Of a stretch of 64,000 nucleotides of DNA, positions 52,216-61,600 are shown one piece after another. Origin of the DNA: Bryobacteraceae bacterium CoA2 C42 (GTDB lineage: Bacteria; Acidobacteriota; Terriglobia; Bryobacterales; Bryobacteraceae); the NCBI GenBank assembly GCA_019931245.1, contig JAINDL010000078.1, positions 1 through 64,000 of the forward strand, given 5' to 3'. The notes beneath the pieces are model-generated. The model was not told the origin of the DNA. It saw nothing but the letters and a program-made list of their open reading frames with translations, and did no database searches. Positions within the stretch are counted from its first letter, which is position 1, and every line of letters starts with the position of its first letter. The translations under genes were made by a program, and so were the position numbers.

Positions 52216-53256
52216 GTGAGATTGCGTCAACTCGTTCTCCTCGTAACGGTAGTCGGCGCCACTTGGATCACTGGGGCGCTGGCAGGCGATAAGGATCAGA
52301 AGCCGCCGGAACAGAGCGCAGGGCCCGCGAAGAGCTCGACGCGGGACACCGTGGCCCCTCGCCGGAAAGCTCCGGTGGCGAGCGCGGAAGACAAAGAGTT
52401 GAGCAGCCGTCCGCCGAGTATCCGTGTCGATACGAATCTGGTGTTGATTAACGTTACCGTGACCGATCCGCTGAACCGCTTCGTCACCGGACTCGAGGCC
52501 GAACACTTCAAGCTGCTCGAGGATAAGGCCGAGCAGAAGATTGCCAGCTTCGCGAGCGAAGACGCGCCGCTGTCGGTGGGGCTGGTGTTTGACGCCAGCG
52601 GCAGCATGGGGTCCAAGCTGCAGAAGGCGCGGCTGGCGACGGCGCAGTTTTTTAAAACCGCCAACCCGGAAGACGAGTTTTTTCTCGTGCAGTTCAACGA
52701 CCGCCCGGAGTTGACGCAGCCGTTTACCACCAACACCGAAGAGATCCAGAATCGGCTTACTTTTACGCAGGCCAAAGGGCGGACGGCGCTGCTCGATGGG
52801 GTCTATCTGGCGCTGAACCAGATGAAGAAGGCGCGCAATACGCGCAAGGCGATTCTGATCCTCTCCGACGGCGGCGACAACTCGAGCCGCTACACCGAAA
52901 GCGAGATCAAAAATCTGGTCCGGGAGGCCGATGTGCAGATCTACGCCATCGGGATCTTTGAGCCGGTCTCGGCGCGCGGTCGTACCGCCGAGGAGCTTTC
53001 CGGCCCGGGGCTGCTGAGCGAGATGGCCGAGCAGACCGGCGGCCGCCATTTTCCGATTGAAAACCTGAACGATCTGCCGGATGTGGCCGGGAAGATTGGC
53101 ATGGAGCTGCGCAACCAGTACGTGATCGGTTACGTCCCTACCAACGGAAACCGGGACGGCAAGTACCGGAGGGTGCAGGTGAAACTGGTACAACCGCGAG
53201 GACTGCCGCCGCTGCGGCCGTTCTGGCGCCAAGGATATTATGCTCCAGCTCAATAG
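52216..53256 (+). CDS. Secreted VWFA-domain protein (acidobacterial type)
   Basis: A 346-residue protein starting at GTG with GAGGGA about 7 bases upstream. Signal/anchor at about 1-24 (RLRQLVLLVTVVGATWITGA). The region DTNLVLINVTVTDPLNRFVT then leads into a von Willebrand factor A domain (about 115-325) with MIDAS DASGSMGS. The C-terminus ends YRRVQVKLV...YYAPAQ, like the acidobacterial VWFA-related group (TIGR03436). A -10-like TATACT (52178-52183) precedes it. It is followed by, and overlaps, a second gene of the same family. Confidence 0.88.
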   Translation: MRLRQLVLLVTVVGATWITGALAGDKDQKPPEQSAGPAKSSTRDTVAPRRKAPVASAEDKELSSRPPSIRVDTNLVLINVTVTDPLNRFVTGLEAEHFKLLEDKAEQKIASFASEDAPLSVGLVFDASGSMGSKLQKARLATAQFFKTANPEDEFFLVQFNDRPELTQPFTTNTEEIQNRLTFTQAKGRTALLDGVYLALNQMKKARNTRKAILILSDGGDNSSRYTESEIKNLVREADVQIYAIGIFEPVSARGRTAEELSGPGLLSEMAEQTGGRHFPIENLNDLPDVAGKIGMELRNQYVIGYVPTNGNRDGKYRRVQVKLVQPRGLPPLRPFWRQGYYAPAQ

Positions 53257-54163
53257 ACGCGACTTTGCCCGGCGCGTGGCGCAGGCGGTCGCCGCCAGCA
53301 GTCTGCATGGCCAGGATACAGGCGGCCTGACGTTCCGCTCCGATACGCGCGAGGTACTGCTGCACGCCACGGTGGTAGACAAGAAAGGCACGTTCATCAC
53401 GGATCTGAAGCGGGAAGCGTTCCGGGTGTTTGAAGACGGCGTCGAACAGCCGATCAAGGTGTTCAAGCAGGAGGACGTGCCGGTTTCGCTCGGGCTCATC
53501 ATTGATAACTCGGGCAGCATGCGGCCGAAGCGCAAGCGCGTCGAAATCGCCGCGCTGCAGTTGGTCAAGGCCTCAAACCCGATCGACGAAGTCTTTATTG
53601 TCAACTTCAACGAAGACGCCTATCTCGACGTTCCGCTCACGAGCGATATCAAGAAGCTCGAAGCGGGGTTGACGCGGATCGATTCGCGCGGCGGCACGGC
53701 GTTTCGCGACGCCCTGTCGATGTCGCTCGACCACGTGAAAGAGAAGGGCAAGAAAGATAAGAAAGTTCTGCTGCTGATTACGGACGGGGACGATACCGCT
53801 TCCAGTGACACGAACCCGCTCGAGAAGCTGCTTGCGAAGGCGCAGCGGACGGAGGTGCTGATTTTCGCCATCGGCATTCTGAACGAAGAGCGCGCGCGGG
53901 AGGCCAAGCGCGCCAAGCGCGCGCTGGACATGCTGGCCCGGCAGAGCGGCGGCGTGGCTCACTTTCCCGAGACGCTCGAAGCCGTCGAGGCGATGGCGAT
54001 TGCCATTGCCAAGGAGATTCGCAGCCAGTACATCATTGCCTATAGCCCGACCAAACCGGACGACGGGGCGTTTCACCAGGTGAAGCTGACGGTGAAGGCG
54101 CCGGGCAACCCGACCGTGCGGACGCGGAGCGGCTACTACGCCAAGCCGGAGGCGAAGTCCTAA
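53240..54163 (+). CDS. Second secreted VWFA-domain protein
   Basis: A 307-residue protein. MLQLNRRDFARRVAQAVAAS looks like a short twin-arginine signal. TREVLLHATVVDKKGTFITD leads into a VWFA domain with MIDAS DNSGSMRP (about 90-97). The end AYSPTKPDDGAFHQVKLTVK...RSGYYAKPE is the same acidobacterial pattern as in the gene before. It overlaps that gene by 17 bases in a different frame. The pair is likely to be a recent or old duplication. Confidence 0.88.
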   Translation: MLQLNRRDFARRVAQAVAASSLHGQDTGGLTFRSDTREVLLHATVVDKKGTFITDLKREAFRVFEDGVEQPIKVFKQEDVPVSLGLIIDNSGSMRPKRKRVEIAALQLVKASNPIDEVFIVNFNEDAYLDVPLTSDIKKLEAGLTRIDSRGGTAFRDALSMSLDHVKEKGKKDKKVLLLITDGDDTASSDTNPLEKLLAKAQRTEVLIFAIGILNEERAREAKRAKRALDMLARQSGGVAHFPETLEAVEAMAIAIAKEIRSQYIIAYSPTKPDDGAFHQVKLTVKAPGNPTVRTRSGYYAKPEAKS

Positions 54164-54166
54164 CCG

Positions 54167-54367
54167 ATGCTGACGTATCTGTGGCGGGCGGCGAAGGGAT
54201 ACCGGCTGCGGCCATGGGCGAGCCCGTATATCCGGTGGCGGATTGAGACCTACTGGGGAATTCACGCGGAAACCATCGGTTTCCGCGAGTTTGTTTCGTT
54301 CGGCTGGACCCACCGCCGGGAGCTTTGGCGCTTCCTGCGGTGGGCCGAGCGGATGGCCGAGGGCTAG
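54167..54367 (+). CDS. Trp/Arg-rich small protein, function unknown
   Basis: A 66-residue protein with seven Trp and eleven Arg residues (MLTYLWRAAKGYRLRPWASP, then RRELWRFLRWAERMAEG). There is no signal peptide. It starts 3 bases after the second VWFA gene and its stop overlaps the convergent SIS gene by 4 bases. I do not recognise a family. Tight spacing supports it being real. Confidence 0.6.
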   Translation: MLTYLWRAAKGYRLRPWASPYIRWRIETYWGIHAETIGFREFVSFGWTHRRELWRFLRWAERMAEG

Positions 54368-55431
54368 AGGGTCTGCGTCACCTTCGATAGTGTGCGCGGC
54401 TGGTCCGGGTTGAGCCCTTTCTCCGCCGCGAGACAAGCCGCGAACAGCTGTGCGGGAATGATGTAGGGGATCGGGGTGTATAGCTCTTCCGGCAGCGCCT
54501 TCTTGCTGCCCAGCCGGGCTGGAATGACGATGGGGCGGTTGGCGGTGAGCGAGGCCGCCGCTTTGTTGCTCTGGTCGGTGATCAGGAGCGTCTCGGCGCC
54601 GAGGGTTTTGAGTTTGACGAGCATCTCTTCAAGCGAAGGCCAGGTGACGCCGGGCGGGGTGAACAGGAAGACGGGGAACGCGGCTTCGACCATGGCGATG
54701 GGGCCGTGCAGGAAGTCGGCCGAGGAGAAGCGCTCGGCGACGACGTAGCTGGTCTCCATCATTTTGAGGGCGAACTCGAAGGCGTTGGCGTAGTTGAGGC
54801 CGCGGCCGACGACAACGGCATGCTCCATGAAGCGGTAGCGGATGGCCCGTTCGGCGACCTGGGGGTAGAGGCTGAGCGCGGCGTTGGCCCATTCGGGGAG
54901 TTGGCGGAGCTCGTCGAGATTGATCGGGGCGCCGAGGGCGTAGGCGATGAGGTACATGGCCAGCAGTTGGCCGGTGTAGGTTTTGGTGGCGGCGACGCTC
55001 TTTTCGCGGCCGGCGCGGACGAGGAAGGCGTGGCCGGCCATTTTGGCGAGCGAGCTTTCCGGCTCGTTCGTGATGCCGATGGTGAAGGCGCCGGCGGCCT
55101 TGGCGCGTTCGAGCACGAGGTTGGTGTCGGTGGATTCGCCGGACTGGGAGATGGCGATAACCAGCGTCTCTTCGTTGTAGGCGACCGGGGCGCCATAGAG
55201 GGTAACGATGGACGGCGCGGCGAGCGAGACGGGAATGCCGGTGGCGATTTCAAGCAGGTAGCGGCCAAATTGGGCTGCGTTGTCGGAGGTTCCGCGCGCG
55301 GAAAGGACGATGAACTTCGGTCGGCGGGCGGCGAAGTGTTTCTTCAGTTTTTCTATGGAGCGCAGTTCGGCACGGAACGTGCGTTCAAGAGCCGCCGGTT
55401 GCTGGCGGATCTCTTCAAGCATCTTAGACAT
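54364..55431 (-). CDS. Double-SIS-domain sugar isomerase/deaminase-like protein
   Basis: A 355-residue protein with two SIS domains (about 30-165 and 200-340): LSARGTSDNAAQFGRYLLEI, VIAISQSGESTDTNLVLERA and VAATKTYTGQLLAMYLIA. These match the isomerase half of GlmS or AgaS/FrlB-type proteins. No glutaminase domain precedes it, so it is not a full GlmS. The likely substrate is an amino-sugar phosphate. It is transcribed alone. Confidence 0.88.
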   Translation of the reverse strand: MSKMLEEIRQQPAALERTFRAELRSIEKLKKHFAARRPKFIVLSARGTSDNAAQFGRYLLEIATGIPVSLAAPSIVTLYGAPVAYNEETLVIAISQSGESTDTNLVLERAKAAGAFTIGITNEPESSLAKMAGHAFLVRAGREKSVAATKTYTGQLLAMYLIAYALGAPINLDELRQLPEWANAALSLYPQVAERAIRYRFMEHAVVVGRGLNYANAFEFALKMMETSYVVAERFSSADFLHGPIAMVEAAFPVFLFTPPGVTWPSLEEMLVKLKTLGAETLLITDQSNKAAASLTANRPIVIPARLGSKKALPEELYTPIPYIIPAQLFAACLAAEKGLNPDQPRTLSKVTQTL

Positions 55432-55476
55432 TTAACCATTAACGCACGCCAGCAACGCCTGGCGGCGGGGCGGCCG

Positions 55477-56442
55477 CTACCGGGGGGCGGAAAAAGAGCC
55501 CCAGGCGCCATTGGCGTCTTGGATGTGGAGGCCGATGTTGCCGTACTGCGGATGGGGCCCCAGAATGAAGCGGAGCGTGTAAGGGGCGGGTGCCGGCGCG
55601 GGCGAGAGCACGGTTTCCGTGCGCCGGTCCGAGCCGCCCTTTTTGTACTCCTGCGGCTGGAACTGAATGGTTCCGCCGCTGACGGAGTAACGGCCCCGCT
55701 CCCAGTTGCGGTCGCGCCGGTAGCGGCTGAAGTTGTCGAGTTCGATGTCAGATACGTACTGGCCGTCGGGCTGGAAGGTGTAGCTGTAGGTGTGGCGGAA
55801 CTGGTTGAGGGCGGCAACCGGATCGGTCTCCCATTGTTGGGTAATGGTGTTGTATCGCGTGGCCACCTGGCTGGCTTGTACCCGCTGCCAGACCCCGGTG
55901 AGCGTGCCCGGGACGGCCGGCGCGGCGGAGGTCGCCGGCGCGGCCGGCGGGGGGGCGGCGAACGACAGGCTAGGCAGAAGCGAGGCGAGGTCAGCCTGGC
56001 AGGCCTCAATGGCCTGTTCGTGGGGCGCCAGTTGCATCATCCCGACGTAGCGGCTTGGGAAGCGCAGGACATACAAGCTGACGAGGACGCGGCTCTTGTC
56101 CCCTTTACTCGTGGTGTCGGCAATCCGGACGACGCTTTCGGGCGCCGCGGGCAGGGGCAGATCGCACTGCAGGATCTCTTTGCGGGTCTCGAAGGAGGGT
56201 TCGACCACCGCCTTCCATTCGGCGGCCAGGTCGGCCGGGGCGGAGCCGAGCGAGCGCTGGGATTCGAACAGGACGATCTGACAGTAGAATTTTCTGGTCT
56301 GGTCGATCCTGGTCCATGTGATGCGGCCGGTACCGGCCTGGCTGGTGTAGCCGGCCGGAGCCTGGTAGGTGTATTGGTCAAATCGCTGGGGCTGCGCCAG
56401 AGCCAGTCCGACCGGGAAAAGAAAAAGGATGCCAACCCGCAC
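55477..56442 (-). CDS. Secreted hypothetical protein with lipocalin-like C-terminal half
   Basis: A 321-residue protein. Signal peptide at 1-16 (MRVGILFLFPVGLALA). The N-terminal half (about 20-165) has IDQTRKFYCQIVLFESQRSL. A Pro/Ala-rich linker (about 170-190) is followed by about 125 residues that read LTGVWQRV...YSYTFQPDGQYVSDIELD, a pattern of LTGxW-type extracytoplasmic lipocalin-like domains. Function unknown. Confidence 0.75.
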   Translation of the reverse strand: MRVGILFLFPVGLALAQPQRFDQYTYQAPAGYTSQAGTGRITWTRIDQTRKFYCQIVLFESQRSLGSAPADLAAEWKAVVEPSFETRKEILQCDLPLPAAPESVVRIADTTSKGDKSRVLVSLYVLRFPSRYVGMMQLAPHEQAIEACQADLASLLPSLSFAAPPPAAPATSAAPAVPGTLTGVWQRVQASQVATRYNTITQQWETDPVAALNQFRHTYSYTFQPDGQYVSDIELDNFSRYRRDRNWERGRYSVSGGTIQFQPQEYKKGGSDRRTETVLSPAPAPAPYTLRFILGPHPQYGNIGLHIQDANGAWGSFSAPR

Positions 56443-56517
56443 GTTGGCAGTGTACTCTTTCGGGACGGCGGGGTGGCGGCGGCATCTTGCATCCGGGGCT
56501 TCGATTGCAGATTCTGG

Positions 56518-57888
56518 ATGCTAGTGAGTCAGGCCAACCCCCCTCGCATTCTGATCGCCGACGACCAGCCCGATGTGCTGGCCGCGCTGCGCTTGCTGCT
56601 GAAGGCCGAAGGCTATCAGATGGAGACGGCCGCCTCGCCCGCCGCCATTCTGGCCGCGGTCGCCCTGCACGACTACGACCTGCTGCTGATGGACTTGAAC
56701 TATGCGCGGGATACGACTTCGGGGCAGGAGGGCCTGGACGTGCTGCGGCAGTTGATGGCCCGGGACCCGGCGCTGCCGGTGGTGGTGATGACGGCGTGGG
56801 GAACGGTGGAACTGGCCGTCGAGGCGATGCGGCACGGGGCGCGGGACTTTGTGCAGAAGCCGTGGGATAACGCGCGGCTGCTCGCGATTGTGCGGACGCA
56901 ACTGGCGCTGCGCGAGGCGTTGCGGCGGAGCCAGCGGCTCGAGGCCGAGAACCGGCTGCTGCAGAGCGAGGGACGGCCGGCGCTTCTGGCCGAGAGCCCG
57001 GCGATGCAGCCGGTGCTGCAACTGCTGACGCGGGTGGGGCCGTCCGATGCCAACGTGCTGATTACGGGCGAGCCGGGCACGGGTAAGGAGGTGGTGGCGC
57101 GGACGCTGCATGCGCTGTCGCTGCGTCGGGACCGGCCGATGATTACGGTGAACGCCGGAGGGCTGGCCGACGGGGTCTTTGAGAGCGAGTTGTTCGGCCA
57201 CGTCAAGGGTGCCTTCACCGACGCGCGGACGGACCGGGTGGGGCGCTTTGAGCTGGCCGACGGAGGCACGCTGTTTCTCGATGAGATCGCCAACGTGCCC
57301 TTTCCGCTGCAGGCGAAGTTGCTGCGGGTGCTCGAAACCGGGGAGATGGAGCGGGTGGGTTCGTCGCGGACGCAGCGGGTGGACGTGCGGGTGATTTCGG
57401 CCACCAACGCCGATCCCGAACAGGAGGTGGCGGAGAGTCGGCTGCGGCAGGATCTGCTTTTCCGGCTGAACACGATTGAGATCCATCTGCCGCCGCTGCG
57501 GGAGCGGCGCGAGGACATCCCGCTGCTGGCGGCCTACTTTCTGGCGATGCACGCGCGCCGCTACCGGAAGGCGCTGGCGGGTTTTGAGCCGGCGGCGATG
57601 CGGCTGCTGCGGGAGAACGCTTGGCGGGGGAACGTGCGGGAGTTGAACCACGTGGTGGAGCGGGCGGTGCTGATGGCGCAGGAGGCGATGATCCGGGCGG
57701 GCGATGTGGCCGTGCGTCCGGCGCGGGAGGGGGCGGGGCGGCTCGAGGAGATGAGTCTTGAAGAGGTGGAGGGGTTGCTGATCCGGAAGGCGCTGGCGCG
57801 GCACGATGGCAACGTTAGCCTCGCGGCGCGGGCACTGGGATTATCACGCAGCGCGCTCTACCGGCGGCTGGGGCGCCATGGTCTCTAA
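56518..57888 (+). CDS. Sigma-54-dependent response regulator, NtrC-like
   Basis: A 456-residue protein. The receiver domain (about 10-125) has phospho-acceptor D59 in LLLMDLNYA. The AAA+ domain (about 158-390) has Walker A GEPGTGKE (184-191), GAFTDA (231-236) in place of the usual GAFTGA, and Walker B GTLFLDEIA. A C-terminal Fis-like helix-turn-helix is at 415-455 (VSLAARALGLSRSALYRRL). The start ATG (56518) is preferred over GTG 56524. It overlaps the kinase gene by 11 bases. Confidence 0.93.
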   Translation: MLVSQANPPRILIADDQPDVLAALRLLLKAEGYQMETAASPAAILAAVALHDYDLLLMDLNYARDTTSGQEGLDVLRQLMARDPALPVVVMTAWGTVELAVEAMRHGARDFVQKPWDNARLLAIVRTQLALREALRRSQRLEAENRLLQSEGRPALLAESPAMQPVLQLLTRVGPSDANVLITGEPGTGKEVVARTLHALSLRRDRPMITVNAGGLADGVFESELFGHVKGAFTDARTDRVGRFELADGGTLFLDEIANVPFPLQAKLLRVLETGEMERVGSSRTQRVDVRVISATNADPEQEVAESRLRQDLLFRLNTIEIHLPPLRERREDIPLLAAYFLAMHARRYRKALAGFEPAAMRLLRENAWRGNVRELNHVVERAVLMAQEAMIRAGDVAVRPAREGAGRLEEMSLEEVEGLLIRKALARHDGNVSLAARALGLSRSALYRRLGRHGL

Positions 57889-59194
57889 GCTGCCGCACGA
57901 GCTTTCCGTGCAGGTGCTGGCCTGGGCGGCGGGTTTGCCGGGGGTGTTGTTTACCGGTTGGGTGCTGGTGACGGGCGACTATACGCCGGGGGCGGCCTGG
58001 GCGCTGGGGCTGGGGATCGGCGGCAGTTGGCTGGGGCTGGGCTGGGCGGTGCGCGGCCGGGTAGGCGGGGCGCTGCGGACGGTGGCGCAGCTACTGGCGA
58101 CGCTGCGAGAGGGGGATTACTCGATCCGGGCGGCGGGGGCATCGGGGGCCGATGCGCTGGCCGAGGTGCTGCGGCAGGTGAACGCGATGGCGGCGACGAT
58201 GCACGGCGAACGGCTGGGGGCGCTGGAGGCGGCGGCGCTGCTGCGGAAGGTGATGGAGGAGATTGATGTGGCCGTGTTTGCTTTCGATGAGCAGCGGCGC
58301 CTGCGCCTGGTGAACCGAGCCGGGGAGCGGCTGCTGGGCGAGGCGGGCGGGGCGCTGTTGGGGCGGGAGGCGAGCGAGTTGGGCCTGACCGAGTATCTGC
58401 GGGACGAAGGGCCGGCGACGGCGCAGCGGGCGTTTCCGGGCGGGGCGGGCCGGTGGGGGATAGCGCGGAGCGCCTTCCGCGAAGGGGGGCGGCCGCACCG
58501 GCTGCTGGTGTTGACGGACTTGACGCGGCCGCTGCGGGACGAGGAGCTGCGGGCCTGGCAACGGCTGGTGCGGGTGCTCGGGCATGAGTTGAATAACTCG
58601 CTGGCGCCGATCAAGTCGATTGCCGGCTCGCTCGAGGCGATCGCCCGGCGCGACCCGCTGCCGGCGGACTGGCGGGAGGATATGCAGGAGGGGCTGGGCG
58701 TGATTGGGGCGCGGAGCGAGGCGCTGGCGCGGTTTCTGGGAGCGTATGCCCGGTTGGCGGCGCTGCCGCGGCCGGCGCCCGGGCCGGTGCCGCTCGCGGA
58801 CGTGGTGCGGCGGGTAGCGCGGATGGAGGTGCGGCTGCCGGTGGCGGTGGCGGATGGGCCGGAGGTGACAGTGCCGGTGGATGCGGACCAGTTGGAGCAG
58901 CTGCTGATCAATCTCTTGAAGAACGCGGTGGAGGCGGCGCTTGAGACGGGGGGCGGGGTGGCGGTCCGGTGGACGGTGGCGGGCGGGCTGGTGGAGCTGC
59001 GGGTGGAGGACGAGGGGCCGGGGTTGGCGGCGACGACGAATCTGTTTGTGCCGTTCTTTACGACCAAGGCGGGAGGGAGCGGGATCGGGCTGGTGCTCTG
59101 CCGGCAGATTGCGGAGGGGCACGGGGGAACGCTGGCGCTCGAAAACCGGGCGGAGCGCGGTTGCGTGGCCGTGCTGCGGTTGCCGTTACAATGA
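57878..59194 (+). CDS. Two-component sensor histidine kinase, NtrY-like
   Basis: A 438-residue protein. Two membrane helices (about 10-30 and 40-58) are followed by a HAMP/PAS-like part (about 65-215). The dimerisation helix has H236 in LGHELNNSLAPI. The ATPase domain has the N-box LINLLKNAVEAAL, then DEGPGL and GGSGIGLVLCRQIAE. The start overlaps the preceding response regulator gene by 11 bases, which makes it the cognate kinase. The signal is unknown. Codons strongly favour G in third position. Confidence 0.93.
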   Translation: MVSKLPHELSVQVLAWAAGLPGVLFTGWVLVTGDYTPGAAWALGLGIGGSWLGLGWAVRGRVGGALRTVAQLLATLREGDYSIRAAGASGADALAEVLRQVNAMAATMHGERLGALEAAALLRKVMEEIDVAVFAFDEQRRLRLVNRAGERLLGEAGGALLGREASELGLTEYLRDEGPATAQRAFPGGAGRWGIARSAFREGGRPHRLLVLTDLTRPLRDEELRAWQRLVRVLGHELNNSLAPIKSIAGSLEAIARRDPLPADWREDMQEGLGVIGARSEALARFLGAYARLAALPRPAPGPVPLADVVRRVARMEVRLPVAVADGPEVTVPVDADQLEQLLINLLKNAVEAALETGGGVAVRWTVAGGLVELRVEDEGPGLAATTNLFVPFFTTKAGGSGIGLVLCRQIAEGHGGTLALENRAERGCVAVLRLPLQ

Positions 59195-59200
59195 GAAGAT

Positions 59201-60118
59201 ATGTCAATTGTCGTGGTTGGCTCCGTCGCCTATGACGGGGTGGAAACGCCGCACGGAAAAGTAGAGCGGATGCTCGGCGGCTCCTGTACTTACATCTCGC
59301 TGGCGGCGAGTTACTTTGCCAAGGCGAAGATAGTCGGGGTGGTCGGGGATGATTTTGCCGACGAAGATGTCGCGCTGCTCGAAAATCACGGGGTGGATGT
59401 GGAGGGACTCGAGCGCGTACCGGGCAAGACCTTCTTCTGGCAGGGCGTCTACACGCCGGATATGAACGACCGGACGACGCTGGTGACCGACCTGAATGTC
59501 TTTGCGGGCTTCGACCCGAAGCTGCCGGAGAGTTACAAGGACGCCAACTACCTGTTTCTTGGCAACATTCAGCCCACGCTGCAGCGCAACGTGCGGGCGC
59601 AGATGAAGGCGCCGTGGGTGACGGGCGGCGACACGATGAACTACTGGATCTCCGACTTCCGCGGCGAGTTGCTTGAGACGCTAAAGGGCTGGAATTTTGT
59701 GCTGCTGAACGACCACGAGGCGCGGCAACTGTCGGGCGAGACGAACCTGCGGCGGGCGGCGCGGGCGATTCAGGCGATGGGGCCGAACACGGTGGTGATT
59801 AAGCGGGGCGAATATGGGGCGATGGCCTTTCGCGGCGATGACTACTTCATCATGCCCGGCTATCTGCTCGAGAACGTATTTGATCCGACCGGGGCGGGGG
59901 ACTGCTTTGCGGGCGGTTTCATGGGCTATCTGGCGCAGGAGGGCATCGACCTGCAGAAGGGCCATATCGACCGGCGGGAGTTGAGCCGGGCGGTGATTTA
60001 TGGCTCGGTGATGGGCAGCTATTGCTGCGAGAATTTCGGCGTGGACCGGTTCCGCACCCTGCAGCGCTCGGAGATTGATGCCAGGTTCCAAGAGTTCCGC
60101 AAGTTTACGGACTTCTAA
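59201..60118 (+). CDS. PfkB-family carbohydrate/nucleoside kinase
   Basis: A 305-residue ribokinase-like kinase. MLGGSCTYISLAASYFAKAK resembles the PfkB substrate-side GG segment. The C-terminal signature DPTGAGDCFAGGF (about 228-240) has the catalytic Asp and anion hole. It may phosphorylate a sugar or nucleoside; adenosine-kinase-like and fructokinase-like members both occur in this group. It starts 6 bases after the histidine kinase stop and overlaps the glycosyltransferase gene by 41 bases. Confidence 0.88.
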   Translation: MSIVVVGSVAYDGVETPHGKVERMLGGSCTYISLAASYFAKAKIVGVVGDDFADEDVALLENHGVDVEGLERVPGKTFFWQGVYTPDMNDRTTLVTDLNVFAGFDPKLPESYKDANYLFLGNIQPTLQRNVRAQMKAPWVTGGDTMNYWISDFRGELLETLKGWNFVLLNDHEARQLSGETNLRRAARAIQAMGPNTVVIKRGEYGAMAFRGDDYFIMPGYLLENVFDPTGAGDCFAGGFMGYLAQEGIDLQKGHIDRRELSRAVIYGSVMGSYCCENFGVDRFRTLQRSEIDARFQEFRKFTDF

Positions 60119-61595
60119 GCGAAAGCCGCAGAAGGGATCGCGGGGGGCGCCGGCAGCTTTATGGCTGGTCGTGCCCCTGCTGGTGGTGCTGAGCGTGGCG
60201 GCGTCGGCCTGGTTCTGGCAGCACGGCTATCTGCACTACTGGGGCGATGCGAGCGCCCATCTGAACATCGCCCGGCGGATTGTGGATTCGCGGACGCCGG
60301 GTTATGAGCAGATCGGGACCGTGTGGCTGCCGCTGCCGCATGTGCTGATGGCGCCGTTGGTGTCGGTGGACGCGTGGTGGCGGACGGGGCTGGCGGCATC
60401 GGCGGTGATGGGCTTGTGCTTTGTTTGGGCGGGGTGCCTGTTCTTCAGCGCGGTCTGGCGGGTGTGGGATGCGCGGGCGGCGGCGTGGACGGCGGTGCTG
60501 CTGTTTGCGTTGAATCCGAACGTTCTGTACCTGCAATCGATCGCGATGACGGAGGCGCTGTTTTTCGCCTGCACGATGACGGTGTTCTACGCGCTGGTGC
60601 GGCCGGCGTGGTGGCTGGCGGGCCTAGGGCTGCTGGGCGCGACGATGACGCGTTACGAGGGCTGGTTTCTGATTCCAGGGGTGGCGGCGTTTTTCTGGTT
60701 CCGTCAGGGCTGGCGGGCGGCGTTGGGGGTGGGCGCGGTGGCGGCGCTGGGTCCGTTTTACTGGTTTGGGCACAATGCGGTGTTTCATGGCGACTGGCTG
60801 GCGTTTTACCGGGGGCCGGGGTCGGCGATGGCGATTCAGGGCGGGGTGGACTATCCGGGACGGGGAGACTGGCTGAAGGCGGCGCAGTATTTCGGGGCGG
60901 CCGGGCAGTTGGTGAGCGGTTGGGGGCTGGTGGCGGTGGGGGCGGCCGGGGTGGTGGTGGCTTTGGTGCGGCGGCAGGGGTGGCTGGTGGGTTTTCTGGC
61001 GCTGGCGCCGGCGTTTTACATTTTGAGTTTGCACGGGTCGGGGACGCCGATCCATGTCCCTTACCTGTGGCCGCATAGCTACTACAACACGCGGTACGGG
61101 ATGGCGGTGATTCCGCTGCTGGCGTTTGGCGGCGCCGCGCTGGTGGCGATGCGGCCGGGGCGGTTGACGGCGTCGGCGGTGGTGGTGGCGGCGGCGCTGC
61201 CGTGGGTGTTCTATCCGAAGGCCGACGGGTGGGTGACGTGGAAAGAGTCGCAGGTCAACTCCGAGGCGCGGCGGGCGTGGACGGCCGAGGCGGCGCGGTA
61301 TCTGGCGACGAACTATGAGCGGGGCACCGGTGTCGTGGCTTCGTTCGGCGATTTGACGGGCATCTTCCGCGATGCCGGGATTCCGCTGCGCGAGACGGTG
61401 CATGAGGGCAACGGTTTGTATTTCCAGGCCGTACTGCAGCGTCCGGACCTGTTCTTATGGCAGGAGTGGGCCGTGGCGCGGGAGGGCGACGCGGTGAGCG
61501 AAGCATTCAGCCGGTACCCTCGCTACGCCCGTGTGAAAATAGTATTCGTGGAGAATTCCGCTCCGTTAGAGATTTATCGCCGGGTGCGGCGGTAG
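60078..61595 (+). CDS. Multispanning membrane glycosyltransferase (GT39/83-like)
   Basis: A 505-residue protein with about ten hydrophobic helices. A Lys/Arg-rich start is followed by LWLVVPLLVVLSVAASAWFW and then YLHYWGDASAHLNIARRI, whose Asp-containing loop matches the first extracytoplasmic loop of dolichyl-phosphate-mannose-type transferases. LLGATMTRYEGWFLIPGVAA follows. The donor is likely a lipid-linked sugar. ATG 60078 overlaps the PfkB gene by 41 bases; no later in-frame ATG precedes the first helix. Confidence 0.8.
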   Translation: MPGSKSSASLRTSKRKPQKGSRGAPAALWLVVPLLVVLSVAASAWFWQHGYLHYWGDASAHLNIARRIVDSRTPGYEQIGTVWLPLPHVLMAPLVSVDAWWRTGLAASAVMGLCFVWAGCLFFSAVWRVWDARAAAWTAVLLFALNPNVLYLQSIAMTEALFFACTMTVFYALVRPAWWLAGLGLLGATMTRYEGWFLIPGVAAFFWFRQGWRAALGVGAVAALGPFYWFGHNAVFHGDWLAFYRGPGSAMAIQGGVDYPGRGDWLKAAQYFGAAGQLVSGWGLVAVGAAGVVVALVRRQGWLVGFLALAPAFYILSLHGSGTPIHVPYLWPHSYYNTRYGMAVIPLLAFGGAALVAMRPGRLTASAVVVAAALPWVFYPKADGWVTWKESQVNSEARRAWTAEAARYLATNYERGTGVVASFGDLTGIFRDAGIPLRETVHEGNGLYFQAVLQRPDLFLWQEWAVAREGDAVSEAFSRYPRYARVKIVFVENSAPLEIYRRVRR

Positions 61596-61600
61596 GAAAT

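Noticed and set aside
54706-56517. A possible N-terminal extension of more than 600 residues on the sigma-54 response regulator
   Set aside because: The open frame runs back through the antisense of the SIS and lipocalin-like genes. The receiver domain begins right after ATG 56518.
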